Shown: positions 52,097 to 61,461 of the stretch, one piece after another
Layout: the number at the start of each line of letters is the position of its first letter
Numbering within the stretch: position 1 is the first letter of the stretch
Program-made: the position numbers and the translations under genes
Notes under the pieces: model-generated
The model's input: the letters and a program-made list of their open reading frames with translations, nothing else
The model's database searches: none
Told to the model about the DNA's origin: nothing
Assembly: GCF_001429285.1 (NCBI RefSeq)
Contig: NZ_LMJJ01000023.1
Location: 257,041 to 321,040 of the forward strand
Length of the DNA stretch: 64,000 nucleotides
Direction: 5' to 3'
From: Ensifer sp. Root278
GTDB lineage: Bacteria; Pseudomonadota; Alphaproteobacteria; Rhizobiales; Rhizobiaceae

Positions 52097-53098
52097 TTGA
52101 ACCCGACGATAAAGGATGTTGCCCAGCGTGCCGGTGTCTCCGTGGGCACTGTTTCGCGCGTCCTCGCCAAGAACAAGACGGTCAGCGAAGACATCCGGAA
52201 GAAAGTGGAAGCAACGATTGAGGCAATCGGCTATCGCCCGAACATCCTCGGCCGCAGTCTCAGGCTCGCCAAAACCGACATCATCGGGCTCGTCGTGCCC
52301 GATATCACCAATCCCTTCTTCGCTGAGCTTGCCAAGCATGTCGAGATGCTTGCTTCGGCCGAGGGATATTCGGTCCTGCTCGCCAACACCCATGACGATC
52401 CGGAGGCCGAAAGGCAGCAGATCGAGACACTGCTCGGGCGCCTGCCCGCCGGTTTGATCCTCGTTCCCGTCAGCAACAGTCTCGTCGACGGACTTGTCGC
52501 CGGCACGCGGACGGTAACCGTCGACCGGCCCTTGAGCGGGCATGCACTCGTTGCCGTCGACAACAGGCAGGGCGGCTACCTCGCCGCCGATCATCTGCTC
52601 GCACTCGGGCATCGCCGGCTCGGCTACATCAGCGGACCGAGTTCGACCGAGGTGTCGGGCGAGCGCCGCGATGGCTTTAAGCAGCGGCTCGAGGAATTCC
52701 GCACGACCCATCCAGGCGAATACGTCGCACCGCAGGTCGTCGAAGGTCACTTCGACTACCGCTCGGGCGAAGAGATCGGTAAGCAGATGCTGACACAAGC
52801 GGCAGCAACGCGCCCGACGGCGATCGCGACTGCGAGCGATCAGCAGGCGATCGGTCTTCTGCGCGCCGCCGGCGACATGGGCGTGCGCGTGCCGACCGAT
52901 CTTTCGATCGTCGGCTTCGACGACATCCCGCTTGCCTCGCTGGTGCTGCCGCGCCTGACGACGATCCGCCAGCCGATCGACGAGATCGCACGGCTGGCGC
53001 TGGACGGCGTGCTCGGCAGCCACGCGCTGCAGGAGGAATACAAGCTGCAGCCAGTCCTCATACGCCGCGGATCCTGCGCAGCGCCTGGGACGCCCTGA
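52097..53098 (+). CDS. LacI-family transcriptional repressor
   Basis: A 333-residue repressor. The N-terminal HTH reads TIKDVAQRAGVSVGTVSRVLA, followed by the hinge and a periplasmic-binding-protein-like core (IIGLVVPDITNPFFAELAKHVE). The start is a TTG at 52097 with GGAG upstream. It diverges from the sugar ABC operon, and the two GAAACGTTTC operators lie between them. Effector is probably the transported sugar or its phosphate (inference). Confidence 0.9.
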   Translation: MNPTIKDVAQRAGVSVGTVSRVLAKNKTVSEDIRKKVEATIEAIGYRPNILGRSLRLAKTDIIGLVVPDITNPFFAELAKHVEMLASAEGYSVLLANTHDDPEAERQQIETLLGRLPAGLILVPVSNSLVDGLVAGTRTVTVDRPLSGHALVAVDNRQGGYLAADHLLALGHRRLGYISGPSSTEVSGERRDGFKQRLEEFRTTHPGEYVAPQVVEGHFDYRSGEEIGKQMLTQAAATRPTAIATASDQQAIGLLRAAGDMGVRVPTDLSIVGFDDIPLASLVLPRLTTIRQPIDEIARLALDGVLGSHALQEEYKLQPVLIRRGSCAAPGTP

Positions 53099-53161
53099 CT
53101 GCGAGCCTGCCCAAGTGAGGCGCGAAAATTGCGCGCGATTTCCGCACCCGTCTCGCACCGG

Positions 53162-54151
53162 CTAACAGCCAAGCACCACCGCGCCTCCGGTGAGCCCGGC
53201 GCCCGCTGCCGTCAACAGCAGCTTCTCCCCGCGAGCGAACGGCCGATTTTTATGCGTCAGCGATAGTGACAGCGGGATCGTCGCGGCGGACGAGTTGCCG
53301 TAGTCCGCGATGGTCCGTACGGTTCTTGCAGGCTCGATGGCAAGGCGATCGCAGACGGCGTCAAAGATCCGGGCATTGGCCTGATGCGGCACGAAGCGGC
53401 TGATCTCTTGGGGATTGCAGCCGGCGGCATCCATTGCGCGGACGGCACAGGCTGTCATCATCTCCACCGCCTGGGCGAACATCTCCCGCCCGTCGCGCAT
53501 CGTCATCAGGAAATCCTCGGGCTGCAGGCCCGGTGAGAACGGTTGGCTGCTGCCGCCGGCTGCGATTGAGATCAGGTCGTAGCGGCTGCCGTCGGCGGCA
53601 AGGTCAACGCCAAGCAAACCGGTCTGCGGATCATCGGAAGGAGCAACGACGACCGCACCCGCCGCGTCGGCAAAGAGAACGGTGCTTGCTCTTTCCGCCG
53701 GGTTGATGCGTCGGCTCAGAATGTTGGCCGCCACCACCAATACCGGTTTTCCCTGCGAACGGACAAAGCCGTCGGCAAGCGTCAAAGCATAGAGGAACCC
53801 CGAGCACGCACCGGCCAGATCGATCGCGCCGGAACGGGTGAGCCCGAGCCGGTGGGCGAGCAAAGGTGCGGAAGGCGGCAGGAGATGATCGGGCGTGGAG
53901 GTCGCCAACAGGGTCAGGGCGACATCGCCCCGCAGCATGCCGGCATCCTCGAGCGCCGCCGCGCCGGCGCTCGACGCAAGTCCCGTCAATGTCTCGCCAT
54001 CCTCGACCCAACGCCGCTCGCGAATGCCGGTACGACGCTCGATCCAGCCGGGCTCGAGACCGAGCTTCGTTTCGATCTCGGCATTGGCAACGCGCCGTGC
54101 CGGCACGGCATGGCCGAAGCCGGCGAGCCGGGAGGACCGTGCGGCGCTCAC
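53162..54151 (-). CDS. bioZ: BioZ, FabH-like beta-ketoacyl-ACP synthase for biotin precursor
   Basis: A 329-residue thiolase-fold enzyme with the KASIII triad: Cys116 in [12 protein letters not shown], His256 in VPHQANARI and Asn286 in [11 protein letters not shown]. In Agrobacterium and Brucella, BioZ condenses glutaryl-CoA with malonyl-ACP to start the pimeloyl chain, replacing BioC/BioH. Its position as last gene of bioBFDAZ, overlapping bioA by four bases, supports BioZ rather than housekeeping FabH. Confidence 0.9.
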   Translation of the reverse strand: MSAARSSRLAGFGHAVPARRVANAEIETKLGLEPGWIERRTGIRERRWVEDGETLTGLASSAGAAALEDAGMLRGDVALTLLATSTPDHLLPPSAPLLAHRLGLTRSGAIDLAGACSGFLYALTLADGFVRSQGKPVLVVAANILSRRINPAERASTVLFADAAGAVVVAPSDDPQTGLLGVDLAADGSRYDLISIAAGGSSQPFSPGLQPEDFLMTMRDGREMFAQAVEMMTACAVRAMDAAGCNPQEISRFVPHQANARIFDAVCDRLAIEPARTVRTIADYGNSSAATIPLSLSLTHKNRPFARGEKLLLTAAGAGLTGGAVVLGC

Positions 54152-55416
54152 AGCCGCCCTGCCGCGAAAAGCGATGCCGCCTCGTCGACCGCGCCATAGG
54201 CCCGGTCGAGCTCTTCAGCGGTCACGCAATAGGGTGGCATCAGATAGATGACATTGCCGAGCGGGCGGATCAGCAATCGCCGCTCGCGGAAGAAGGCCCT
54301 GAGCCGCGGGCCGATCTCGGAGAGATAGCCGCCGGCCGGAACCTTGAGATCAAGGGCAGCAATCGTTCCGAGCTGGCGGGTATCGCTGAAGCGGGGATCG
54401 TCGGCGAGGCGGGCGCCATGCCGACGCTGCTCCTCCGACAACGCGGCGATACGTTCCCGCACTGGCTCTCCCTTCCAGACGGCGAGATTGGCGAGCGCTG
54501 CCGCGCAGGCGATAGGATTGGCCGTATAGGAACTCGAATGAAAGAACGTCTTGCGTCGATCGGTCGAGAGATGCGCCTCGAAGATCTCGGCCGTGCAGAG
54601 TGTCGCCGCCAAGGGCAGCGCGCCACCGGTCAGTCCCTTCGACGTGCAGAGAATATCGGGCGTGATGCCGGCCTGATCACAGGCGAACAGGCTGCCCGTC
54701 CTTCCCCATCCGGTCATCACCTCGTCGGCGATCAACAGGCTGCCATGCCGTTCGGCAATCCGTTTCAACTCGGCAAGCACGGAAGCCGGGTAGGTTTTCA
54801 TGCCGCCTGCACCGAGGAGCAGTGGTTCGATCAACAGGGCCGCGACCTCGCCGGTGGCACAGGCCGCCTCGAAGGCATCAAGCGTCGCCTGCTCTTGAGC
54901 CGGCTCCGGAAACGTCAGCCGATCGACGGCAAAGAGCAACGGTGCGTAAGGCGCATTGAAGACGCCCCTTTCTCCCGCGGACATCGTGCCGATCGTATCG
55001 CCATGATAGCCGTGTTCGAGCACACAGATGCGGTTCCGCGGCCGGCCGAGATTGTGGAAGAAACCAAGTGCCATCTTCAGCGCGACTTCGACCGCGGTCG
55101 AGCCGCTGTCGGAATAGAACACATGGGCGAGCCCGGGTGGCGCGATCTCGATCAGCCCGCGCGCCAGGTTCTCCGCCGGCGCATGCGTATATTCGGCGAA
55201 GATAAGCTGATCGTAGGTTTGCGAGGCGGCGCGGATCGCTTCCATGATGGCGGGATGCCGGTGGCCGTGGGTGATGACCCACCAGGACGAAATCGCATCG
55301 AGGATCGCCGCCCCGTTTTCGTCGATGAGATAGGCGCCCTCGGTCCGGACGACGCGTCGCATCGCCGGCTCCAATGCATGCTGGGTGAAGGGATACCAGA
55401 CGGTGGAATTTCTCAT
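54148..55416 (-). CDS. bioA: Adenosylmethionine-8-amino-7-oxononanoate aminotransferase
   Basis: A 422-residue PLP aminotransferase converting KAPA to DAPA with SAM as amino donor. Landmarks are [13 protein letters not shown] near residue 39, the cofactor-binding [12 protein letters not shown] and the PLP lysine in [16 protein letters not shown]. It overlaps bioD and bioZ by four bases each. Confidence 0.95.
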   Translation of the reverse strand: MRNSTVWYPFTQHALEPAMRRVVRTEGAYLIDENGAAILDAISSWWVITHGHRHPAIMEAIRAASQTYDQLIFAEYTHAPAENLARGLIEIAPPGLAHVFYSDSGSTAVEVALKMALGFFHNLGRPRNRICVLEHGYHGDTIGTMSAGERGVFNAPYAPLLFAVDRLTFPEPAQEQATLDAFEAACATGEVAALLIEPLLLGAGGMKTYPASVLAELKRIAERHGSLLIADEVMTGWGRTGSLFACDQAGITPDILCTSKGLTGGALPLAATLCTAEIFEAHLSTDRRKTFFHSSSYTANPIACAAALANLAVWKGEPVRERIAALSEEQRRHGARLADDPRFSDTRQLGTIAALDLKVPAGGYLSEIGPRLRAFFRERRLLIRPLGNVIYLMPPYCVTAEELDRAYGAVDEAASLFAAGRL

Positions 55417-56051
55417 GCCGGCACCTCCAGCAAATCGTCGACGTTGAAATTCTCGCGAAACGCCTGCCGCAGCCGTTCCGGCGTCAACGGGTCGAGCCGC
55501 GGCAGCCGCCCAAGCCGTCGAACCTCCCCCAGTTCCGCGATGATCGCTTCGCTATCCGCCTGCTCGTCGCCGATGAAGGCGACACCCAGGACCGGGATCG
55601 CACGGCGCCGGAGCGCATCGAGCGACAACAGCGTGTGATTGATCGTGCCGAGCCCCGTGCGGGCACAGAGAATGACCGGGATGTGCCAACGCGCGAACAC
55701 ATCGGCAAAGACGCTCCGCTCGGTGAGAGGCACCAGGAGCCCGCCTGCCCCCTCGATGACGAGCGGGCGGTCGACCTTGGGCGGCAAGAGATGTTCAGGT
55801 TGGATCGACTGACCATCGATCCGCGCCGACAGATGTGGCGAAGCCGGTGTCCGCAGCCGATAGGTCTCAGGCAGGATGCGGTCGGGCGGGATCCGACCGA
55901 GCCGCGCTACAGCCTCGCTGTCGGTCTCTTCATCGAGCCCCGACTGCACCGGTTTCCAGTAGCAACCGCAAAGCGCGTCGGTCAGCGCCGCGGAGAATAT
56001 CGTCTTGCCGATCCCGGTATCCGTGCCGGTGACGACGAAACGGCGCATCAT
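55413..56051 (-). CDS. bioD: Dethiobiotin synthetase
   Basis: A 212-residue ATP-dependent carboxylase forming the ureido ring of dethiobiotin. The P-loop is GTDTGIGKT at the N-terminus and [12 protein letters not shown] is the conserved substrate loop. Slightly shorter than E. coli BioD. It overlaps its neighbours by four bases. Confidence 0.93.
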   Translation of the reverse strand: MMRRFVVTGTDTGIGKTIFSAALTDALCGCYWKPVQSGLDEETDSEAVARLGRIPPDRILPETYRLRTPASPHLSARIDGQSIQPEHLLPPKVDRPLVIEGAGGLLVPLTERSVFADVFARWHIPVILCARTGLGTINHTLLSLDALRRRAIPVLGVAFIGDEQADSEAIIAELGEVRRLGRLPRLDPLTPERLRQAFRENFNVDDLLEVPA

Positions 56052-57193
56052 GACCGCTCCTCCGTCATTGCGACCTTCAAGCCCTGCAGCATGCGCGTGA
56101 TCATCGGCCGGTCGACATTCAGCGTGATCGCGATCCGAAGCCGCGCCGTCCCCTCGGGAACGGTCGGTGGACGGATCGCCCTGAAATCGAAACCTTCGGC
56201 GCGCATTCGCGCGGCAATCCTCACGGCGCGACCGTTGTCGCCGATCAGGACGGGCTGGATCTGCGAGCCGCTGCCTTCGATGCCGAGGGTCTCGGCAAGC
56301 GCCCGATTGGCGAAGGTCCTGAGATCATCGAACGCTGCCCGGCGCTGAGGCTCATCCGCCAGTGTCACAAGAGCCTCGCGGACGGCGACAGCAATGAGCG
56401 GCGAAGGCGCCGTCGCATAGATGAAGTTGCGAGCACGGTTGACGAGATAGTCGCAAAGCACGGCGTTTGCGCCAACGAGGGCGCCGGAAACGCCGAGCGC
56501 CTTGCCGCAGGTATGCAGCACGACGAGATTTTCCCTGCCGTCCAATTCGGCCGTCAAACCGCGGCCATCTGGCCCGAAGACGCCGGTCGCATGCGCTTCG
56601 TCGACCACCAGAAATCCATCATGCCGATCGGCGAGCGCGGCGAGGTCTGCAAGCGGCGCCCGGTCGCCGTCCATCGAATAGAGGCTTTCGACGGCAATCC
56701 ACGGATGTCCCATGCCGCCGCGCTTGCGCCACGCACCGATCGCATCGGCAAAGGCGTCAACGTCGCTATGCTTGACCGCGATCGCACCGGCCCTGCTTGC
56801 GGCGATACCCTCATGGGCACTCGCATGGATCAGGGCATCGTGGACGATAATATCGTCGCGCTGCGGCAGCGTCGAAAACAAGGCGGCATTGGCCGCATAG
56901 CCGCTGCCGAAGAACAGCGTTCGCTCCACGCCAAAGAAGGCGGCCGCCTCCGCCTCCAGCGCCTCGTGTTCCCTGTGGTTGCCGCGCAACAGTCTCGAAC
57001 CGCCTGATCCAACCGGCAGGCCGCGGTCGATCGCCGCGATGATCGCCGCCTTGAGACGCGGCGAACCGGCAAGCGCCAGATAGTCGTTCGAGGTGAAGTC
57101 GACCCCACTGCCGGAGGCGAGTTCGCGGCGGCGCTCCTTGCGTTCAAGGCCGTGAAGCGTCTTCTCGTAGCGGTGGAGCAAGCCCGCGGTCAT
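56048..57193 (-). CDS. bioF: 8-amino-7-oxononanoate synthase
   Basis: A 381-residue alpha-oxoamine synthase joining L-alanine and pimeloyl-ACP/CoA. The PLP lysine is Lys231 in [11 protein letters not shown], the ring-nitrogen Asp is Asp198 in VVDEAHATG, and the glycine-rich [12 protein letters not shown] near residue 62 matches the family. Confidence 0.94.
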   Translation of the reverse strand: MTAGLLHRYEKTLHGLERKERRRELASGSGVDFTSNDYLALAGSPRLKAAIIAAIDRGLPVGSGGSRLLRGNHREHEALEAEAAAFFGVERTLFFGSGYAANAALFSTLPQRDDIIVHDALIHASAHEGIAASRAGAIAVKHSDVDAFADAIGAWRKRGGMGHPWIAVESLYSMDGDRAPLADLAALADRHDGFLVVDEAHATGVFGPDGRGLTAELDGRENLVVLHTCGKALGVSGALVGANAVLCDYLVNRARNFIYATAPSPLIAVAVREALVTLADEPQRRAAFDDLRTFANRALAETLGIEGSGSQIQPVLIGDNGRAVRIAARMRAEGFDFRAIRPPTVPEGTARLRIAITLNVDRPMITRMLQGLKVAMTEERS

Positions 57194-58206
57194 TCGGCCG
57201 CTTCCGGTTCTGCCGTAAGCGGCATCGGCTTCAGCCCGAGCCGGCGGAAGAGTGCCGCATCGTGATCCTCGCCGGGGTTGTCGGCGGTCAGCAGCGTTTC
57301 GCCGACGAAGATCGAATTGGCGCCGGCGAAGAAACAGAGCGCCTGCATCTCGTCGCTCATATCGGTGCGGCCGGCCGAAAGGCGGACATGCGACTGCGGC
57401 ATCAGGATACGCGCCAGGGCGATGGTGCGAACGAAATCGATCGGATCGACCGGCGCCGCATCGGCAAGCTTCGAGCCCGGGATCGGAATCAGCATGTTGA
57501 TCGGCACGCTTTCGGGGGGCACCGGCAGATTGGCAAGCGTCACCAGCATCGAGATCCGATCGTCAGCCGTCTCGCCCATGCCGAGGATGCCGCCGGCACA
57601 GACCTTGATGCCGGCGTCGCGGACGTTCGCCAACGTTTCCAGCCGGTCGGCAAAGCTGCGGGTGGTGATGATCTCGCCGTAGAAGCGCTCCGACGTATCG
57701 ACATTGTGGTTGTAGTAATCGAGCCCGGCATCTGCGAGCCGCCCGGATTGTTCCGGCGTCAGCATGCCAAGCGTCATGCAGGTCTCCATGCCGAGCGACC
57801 GGACGCCGCGGACCATGGCGACGATCGCCTCCATGTCGCGCTCCTTCGGGCTGCGCCAGGCGGCGCCCATGCAATAGCGCGTCGCGCCGCCATCCCTCGC
57901 TTTGCGTGCCTCTGCAAGAACCTGTTCGACTTCCATCAGTTTCGACGCTTTCAGCCCCGTCGGGTAGTGTGCCGACTGGCTGCAATAGCCGCAGTCTTCG
58001 GCACAGCCGCCGGTCTTGATCGAGAGCAGGCGGCTCATCTGGATGGCATTGGGGTCGAACTGGGCGCGGTGAACGGACTGCGCACGATACAGAAGGTCGT
58101 TGAACGGCAAATTATAGATTTTTTGCGCGTCGCCCAGATTCCAACCGGTTTTGCCGGGCTTCGTAGCTCCGGAGGTCGGCTCAGTCGAACTGTTTGTGTC
58201 GAGCAT
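57190..58206 (-). CDS. bioB: Biotin synthase
   Basis: A 338-residue radical-SAM enzyme inserting sulfur into dethiobiotin. The SAM-cluster cysteines are Cys68, Cys72 and Cys75 in [16 protein letters not shown]; later Cys residues in [10 protein letters not shown] and [13 protein letters not shown] and the Arg of [10 protein letters not shown] serve the second cluster. First gene of bioBFDAZ; BioR-type boxes lie 18-46 bp upstream of the ATG. Confidence 0.96.
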   Translation of the reverse strand: MLDTNSSTEPTSGATKPGKTGWNLGDAQKIYNLPFNDLLYRAQSVHRAQFDPNAIQMSRLLSIKTGGCAEDCGYCSQSAHYPTGLKASKLMEVEQVLAEARKARDGGATRYCMGAAWRSPKERDMEAIVAMVRGVRSLGMETCMTLGMLTPEQSGRLADAGLDYYNHNVDTSERFYGEIITTRSFADRLETLANVRDAGIKVCAGGILGMGETADDRISMLVTLANLPVPPESVPINMLIPIPGSKLADAAPVDPIDFVRTIALARILMPQSHVRLSAGRTDMSDEMQALCFFAGANSIFVGETLLTADNPGEDHDAALFRRLGLKPMPLTAEPEAAE

Positions 58207-58223
58207 GTTCGTTCACTTCCCCA

Positions 58224-58252
58224 GAATAGATAGAATCCATTATTATCTATAA
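58224..58252 (-). promoter_or_regulatory. BioR-type boxes before bioB
   Basis: A perfect palindrome TTATCTATAA (58243-58252) fits the BioR consensus TTATMKATAA, and a weaker copy GAATAGATAG (58224-58233) lies 19 bp away centre to centre. On the minus strand the first box contains a TATAGAT that could be the -10 element, so binding would block the bio promoter. Confidence 0.7.
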
Positions 58253-58520
58253 TTTTCACGGACACTGCATCGAGCAACCATCTAAAAGGAGACCTAATTG
58301 CAATGACTCAACCTTGTCGTGCTTTTTCGTGCCTCGACGGCTGCGGTCAGAAGGGCAAATACCGCGACTTTCCGCCTCGGCGGCATCAGCTGATGGCGAT
58401 GACAGCAACGGCCAGATGCCCGGATTTTCGGGACCTTGCGCCTTGCACTAGCCGTAGATCTCTCGACCGATGCCCGCTACCGACACCAGCGAGCCTCAAG
58501 AACACATGTCCTTCCACTTT
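58253..58520. other. Stretch between the BioR boxes, no convincing gene
   Basis: A plus-strand frame at 58303-58530 (75 codons, with AAGGAG upstream) is open, but the product is Cys/Arg/Pro-rich without recognisable features and its stop lies in the next BioR-type box. I do not call it a gene. Confidence 0.4.
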
Positions 58521-58530
58521 TTATAGATAA
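58521..58530. promoter_or_regulatory. Third, isolated BioR-type box
   Basis: TTATAGATAA, a full match to TTATMKATAA, 268 bp beyond the bio boxes and 33 bp before the TTGACA of the thi leader. Its target is unclear. Confidence 0.5.
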
Positions 58531-58562
58531 TTTTTTGCGCACGAGGTACACACCGGCAGCCC

Positions 58563-58591
58563 TTGACAAAATCCGATCCAGCCGCTCAGTT
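58563..58591 (+). promoter_or_regulatory. Candidate promoter of the thi operon
   Basis: TTGACA (58563-58568), 17 bases, then TCAGTT (58586-58591), a weak -10 as is common in this group. Transcription would begin just before the TPP riboswitch. Confidence 0.45.
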
Positions 58592-58599
58592 TGAAGCAT

Positions 58600-58705
58600 T
58601 CACCAGGGGTGTCCCGACAAGGGGCTGAGATTCTGCTAGGCGGTTTCCGCGGCGCAGTGACCCGTTGAACCTGATCCAGTTCATACTGGCGTAGGGACGG
58701 TGCAG
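58600..58705 (+). ncRNA. TPP riboswitch (THI element)
   Basis: The conserved blocks appear in order: AGGGGTGTCCC, GGGGCTGAGA, then TGACCCGTTGAACCTGATCC, AGTTCATACTGGCGTAGGGA. These form the two arms that bind the pyrimidine and pyrophosphate of thiamine pyrophosphate. The remaining 170-base leader up to thiO has GGCAAGG and CCTTCCC segments that could form the expression platform. Binding of TPP should lower expression of thiOSGE. Confidence 0.93.
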
Positions 58706-58875
58706 ACATCGCTGCCGCATTCGCGTTCGCGCGAGCAGATCTCGGCAAGGCGTCCTTCCCTCTCTTCCGGTCCGAGCTGGGTCTCCAACAATGGAGCCTC
58801 GGCAATGCGTATCTTCATCGCGATTCTGCTTCCTTCTGGCCGACGTTCGGCTCGCCGCAGCTGGGCGCATTGACC

Positions 58876-59847
58876 ATGCGTGTCCTGATCAAAGGTGCCG
58901 GCGTCGGCGGGCTGACCTTGGCGCATGAGCTGGCGGGCCGCGGCGTCGAGGTGGCCGTTGCCGAGCGGCAGCCAGACTTCGGCGGGGCGGCCTCGTGGTT
59001 TGCCGGCGGCATGCTGGCGCCCTGGTGCGAACGCGAGAGCGCCGAGGAAACGGTGCTGACGCGCGGCATCGGCGCCATCGACTGGTGGGACCGCGCGCTT
59101 CCGGGCGAAGTGTCACGCAACGGCACCCTCGTCGTCGCTCCGCCGCGAGACGTCGGCGAACTCAAACGCTTCGCTTCGCGCACGTCCGGCTTCGAATGGC
59201 TCGGCGGAGAAGCGATCGCGAGGCTGGAGCCGGCGCTTGCCGGTCGCTTCCGAGAGGCGTTGTTCTTCCCCGGCGAGGCGCATCTCGACCCGCGCCGGGC
59301 GCTTGTCTTGCTGCGGCAAAAGCTCGTCGAGAACGGCGTCGCCTTCATCGGCGAGGCGGATAATAGCAGCGACAGCGATCTGATCGCCGACTGCAGCGGC
59401 GCTTCGCGGATCGGCGCCATCGCCGGCCTGCGCGGCGTGCGCGGCGAGATGCTCTATCTGCAGACGGGCGAAGTGGAATTGTCGCGGCCAGTCCGTCTCA
59501 TCCACCCGCGCATCCCGCTCTACATCGTACCGCGCGGCAATGGTCTGTTCATGTGCGGAGCGACCATGATCGAAACCGACGACGGCGGTCCGATTGCCGC
59601 CCGTTCGCTGATGGAATTGCTGAACGCAGCCTATGCGCTTCACCCCGCCTTCGGCGAGGCGCGCCTTCTCGAAACCGGCACCGGCGTCCGGCCGGCCTTT
59701 GCCGACAATCTGCCGCGCGTCATGCGCGCCGGAAACACCATCACGCTCAACGGGCTCTATCGCCACGGCTTCCTGCTTTCACCGGCCCTGGCCGAGGAAG
59801 CGGCGAACCTTGCCCTTACCCGGAACCTGAAGGGAGACGCCGCATGA
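58876..59847 (+). CDS. thiO: ThiO, glycine oxidase for thiazole synthesis
   Basis: A 323-residue FAD-dependent oxidase making the imine of glycine for the thiazole ring. The FAD-binding GAGVGGLTLAHELAGRGVEV lies at the N-terminus, with SWFAGGMLAPWCE and GVRPAFADNLPRV further on. It is the first gene behind the TPP riboswitch; in related rhizobia thiC usually comes first. Its stop overlaps thiS by four bases. Confidence 0.9.
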   Translation: MRVLIKGAGVGGLTLAHELAGRGVEVAVAERQPDFGGAASWFAGGMLAPWCERESAEETVLTRGIGAIDWWDRALPGEVSRNGTLVVAPPRDVGELKRFASRTSGFEWLGGEAIARLEPALAGRFREALFFPGEAHLDPRRALVLLRQKLVENGVAFIGEADNSSDSDLIADCSGASRIGAIAGLRGVRGEMLYLQTGEVELSRPVRLIHPRIPLYIVPRGNGLFMCGATMIETDDGGPIAARSLMELLNAAYALHPAFGEARLLETGTGVRPAFADNLPRVMRAGNTITLNGLYRHGFLLSPALAEEAANLALTRNLKGDAA

Positions 59848-60041
59848 AATTGACCGTCAACGGCGAGGATCACGACCTCACAGTCACGACCCTTGCCGAA
59901 CTCCTGGCCGCACTCGACTTCGAAGGGGATTGGCTTGCCACCGCCGTCAACGGCGAGCTGGTGCACCGAGCCGACCGCTCGGCCCATTCCCTCAGCGATC
60001 GCGACCGGATCGAAATTCTCTCGCCGATGAAAGGAGGCTGA
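59844..60041 (+). CDS. thiS: ThiS, sulfur-carrier protein
   Basis: A 65-residue ubiquitin-fold protein, MKLTVNGEDHDLTV at the start and ending in MKGG, the diglycine needed for thiocarboxylate formation. It carries sulfur to ThiG. thiF, needed to activate it, is not in the window. Confidence 0.93.
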   Translation: MKLTVNGEDHDLTVTTLAELLAALDFEGDWLATAVNGELVHRADRSAHSLSDRDRIEILSPMKGG

Positions 60042-60044
60042 GAC

Positions 60045-60818
60045 ATGCTGACGCTTTATGGACAGGAACTGCGTTCCCGCCTGCTTCTGGGCACCGCCCG
60101 CTACCCCTCGCCTGCCGCGCTCGAAGACGCGGTTCGTTCGTCGGCGACCGAGATTGTCACGGTTTCGCTGCGCCGCGAAACCGCCGGCGGCCGTCAGGGC
60201 GGCGCTTTCTTCGACCTGATCCGGTCGCTCGGCGTGCACGTGCTGCCCAACACCGCCGGCTGCCACTCGGTGGCGGAGGCGGTGCTGACCGCCAAGATGG
60301 CGCGCGAGGTCTTCGGCACCAACTGGATCAAGCTCGAAGTCATCGGCCATCAGGATACGCTTCAGCCCGATGTCTTCGGGCTGGTCGAAGCAGCACGCAT
60401 CCTTTGCGCCGAAGGCTTCGAGGTCTTCCCCTACACGACCGACGACCTCGTGGTCGGCGAGCATCTCGTCGAGGCCGGATGCAAGGTGCTGATGCCCTGG
60501 TGCGCGCCGATCGGCAGCGCCATGGGGCCACAGAACATCCCGGCGCTGCGCGCCATGCGGGCCCATTTTCCGGATATGCCGCTGATCGTCGATGCCGGCA
60601 TCGGCCGGCCCTCACACGCAACGACAGTGATGGAACTCGGCTTCGACGCGGTTCTGCTCAACACCGCCGTGGCCGGGGCAACGAAACCGGCCCTCATGGC
60701 CTCCGCCTTCGCCCGAGCAATCGACGCCGGACGCGATGCCTTCGAGGCGGGCATGCTCGAACCGCGCGATTTTGCCGTTCCCTCCACGCCCGTCATCGGA
60801 AAGGCGGTGTTCGCGTGA
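60045..60818 (+). CDS. thiG: ThiG, thiazole synthase
   Basis: A 257-residue TIM-barrel enzyme forming the thiazole phosphate from DXP, ThiS-thiocarboxylate and dehydroglycine. The Schiff-base lysine is in NWIKLEVIG near residue 96, and [20 protein letters not shown] binds phosphate. It starts 3 bp after thiS and overlaps thiE by four bases. Confidence 0.95.
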   Translation: MLTLYGQELRSRLLLGTARYPSPAALEDAVRSSATEIVTVSLRRETAGGRQGGAFFDLIRSLGVHVLPNTAGCHSVAEAVLTAKMAREVFGTNWIKLEVIGHQDTLQPDVFGLVEAARILCAEGFEVFPYTTDDLVVGEHLVEAGCKVLMPWCAPIGSAMGPQNIPALRAMRAHFPDMPLIVDAGIGRPSHATTVMELGFDAVLLNTAVAGATKPALMASAFARAIDAGRDAFEAGMLEPRDFAVPSTPVIGKAVFA

Positions 60819-61420
60819 AACTCGACCCCTTCTACCTCATCGTCGATAGTGCCCAATGGATCGGGCGGCTGGTGCCGCTCGGCGTGAAACTGGTGCAGCT
60901 TCGCGTCAAGGACCGTCCGGAAGCAGAGCTTCGCGACGAGATCCGCGCGGCCAAGGCGATCTGTGACCATCATGGGTGCCAGCTCGTCGTCAACGACTAC
61001 TGGGGCCTCGCGATCGAGGAAGGCTGCGATTTCGTCCATCTCGGCCAGGAGGATCTCGCGGATGCGGATCTTGCCGCAATCCGCGCTTCCGGCCTGAAGC
61101 TCGGCCTCAGCACCCACGACGAGAGGGAGCTGGAGACGGCGCTTGCCGCCAAGCCCGACTATGTCGCGCTCGGACCGATCTATCCGACGATCCTCAAGCA
61201 GATGAAATGGGATCCGCAGGGGCTGCCGCGCCTCTCCGCCTGGCGGGAGCGCGTCACGCCGCTGCCGCTCGTTGCGATCGGCGGCCTCAATATCGACCGG
61301 ATTGCCGGCGTCTTCGAGCATGGCGCCGACAGCGCCGCGGTCGTCACCGATATCACGCTGAATGCCGATCCAGAGGGGCGGACGCGGGAGTGGATTGCAC
61401 GCACGGCGCCGTGGCGCTGA
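60815..61420 (+). CDS. thiE: ThiE, thiamine phosphate synthase
   Basis: A 201-residue TIM-barrel enzyme joining thiazole phosphate and [41 protein letters not shown] and [13 protein letters not shown] match the family; the Thr/Ser-rich Mg-site loop is shorter than in Bacillus ThiE. It starts at a GTG inside the thiG stop (GTGA). Confidence 0.88.
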   Translation: MKLDPFYLIVDSAQWIGRLVPLGVKLVQLRVKDRPEAELRDEIRAAKAICDHHGCQLVVNDYWGLAIEEGCDFVHLGQEDLADADLAAIRASGLKLGLSTHDERELETALAAKPDYVALGPIYPTILKQMKWDPQGLPRLSAWRERVTPLPLVAIGGLNIDRIAGVFEHGADSAAVVTDITLNADPEGRTREWIARTAPWR

Positions 61421-61461
61421 TCGAGGAAAACAGCGGGATCACCTGACGCCGTGGCTCTGCC

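Noticed and set aside
53162-54151. Calling the KASIII gene fabH
   Set aside because: Its place at the end of bioBFDA with a 4-bp overlap fits BioZ better; housekeeping fabH normally sits with plsX.
58303-58530. 75-codon plus-strand frame with a good ribosome binding site between the bio boxes and the thi leader
   Set aside because: Product is Cys/Arg/Pro-rich with no recognisable pattern, and its stop codon falls inside a BioR-type box; it looks like chance opening in GC-rich DNA.
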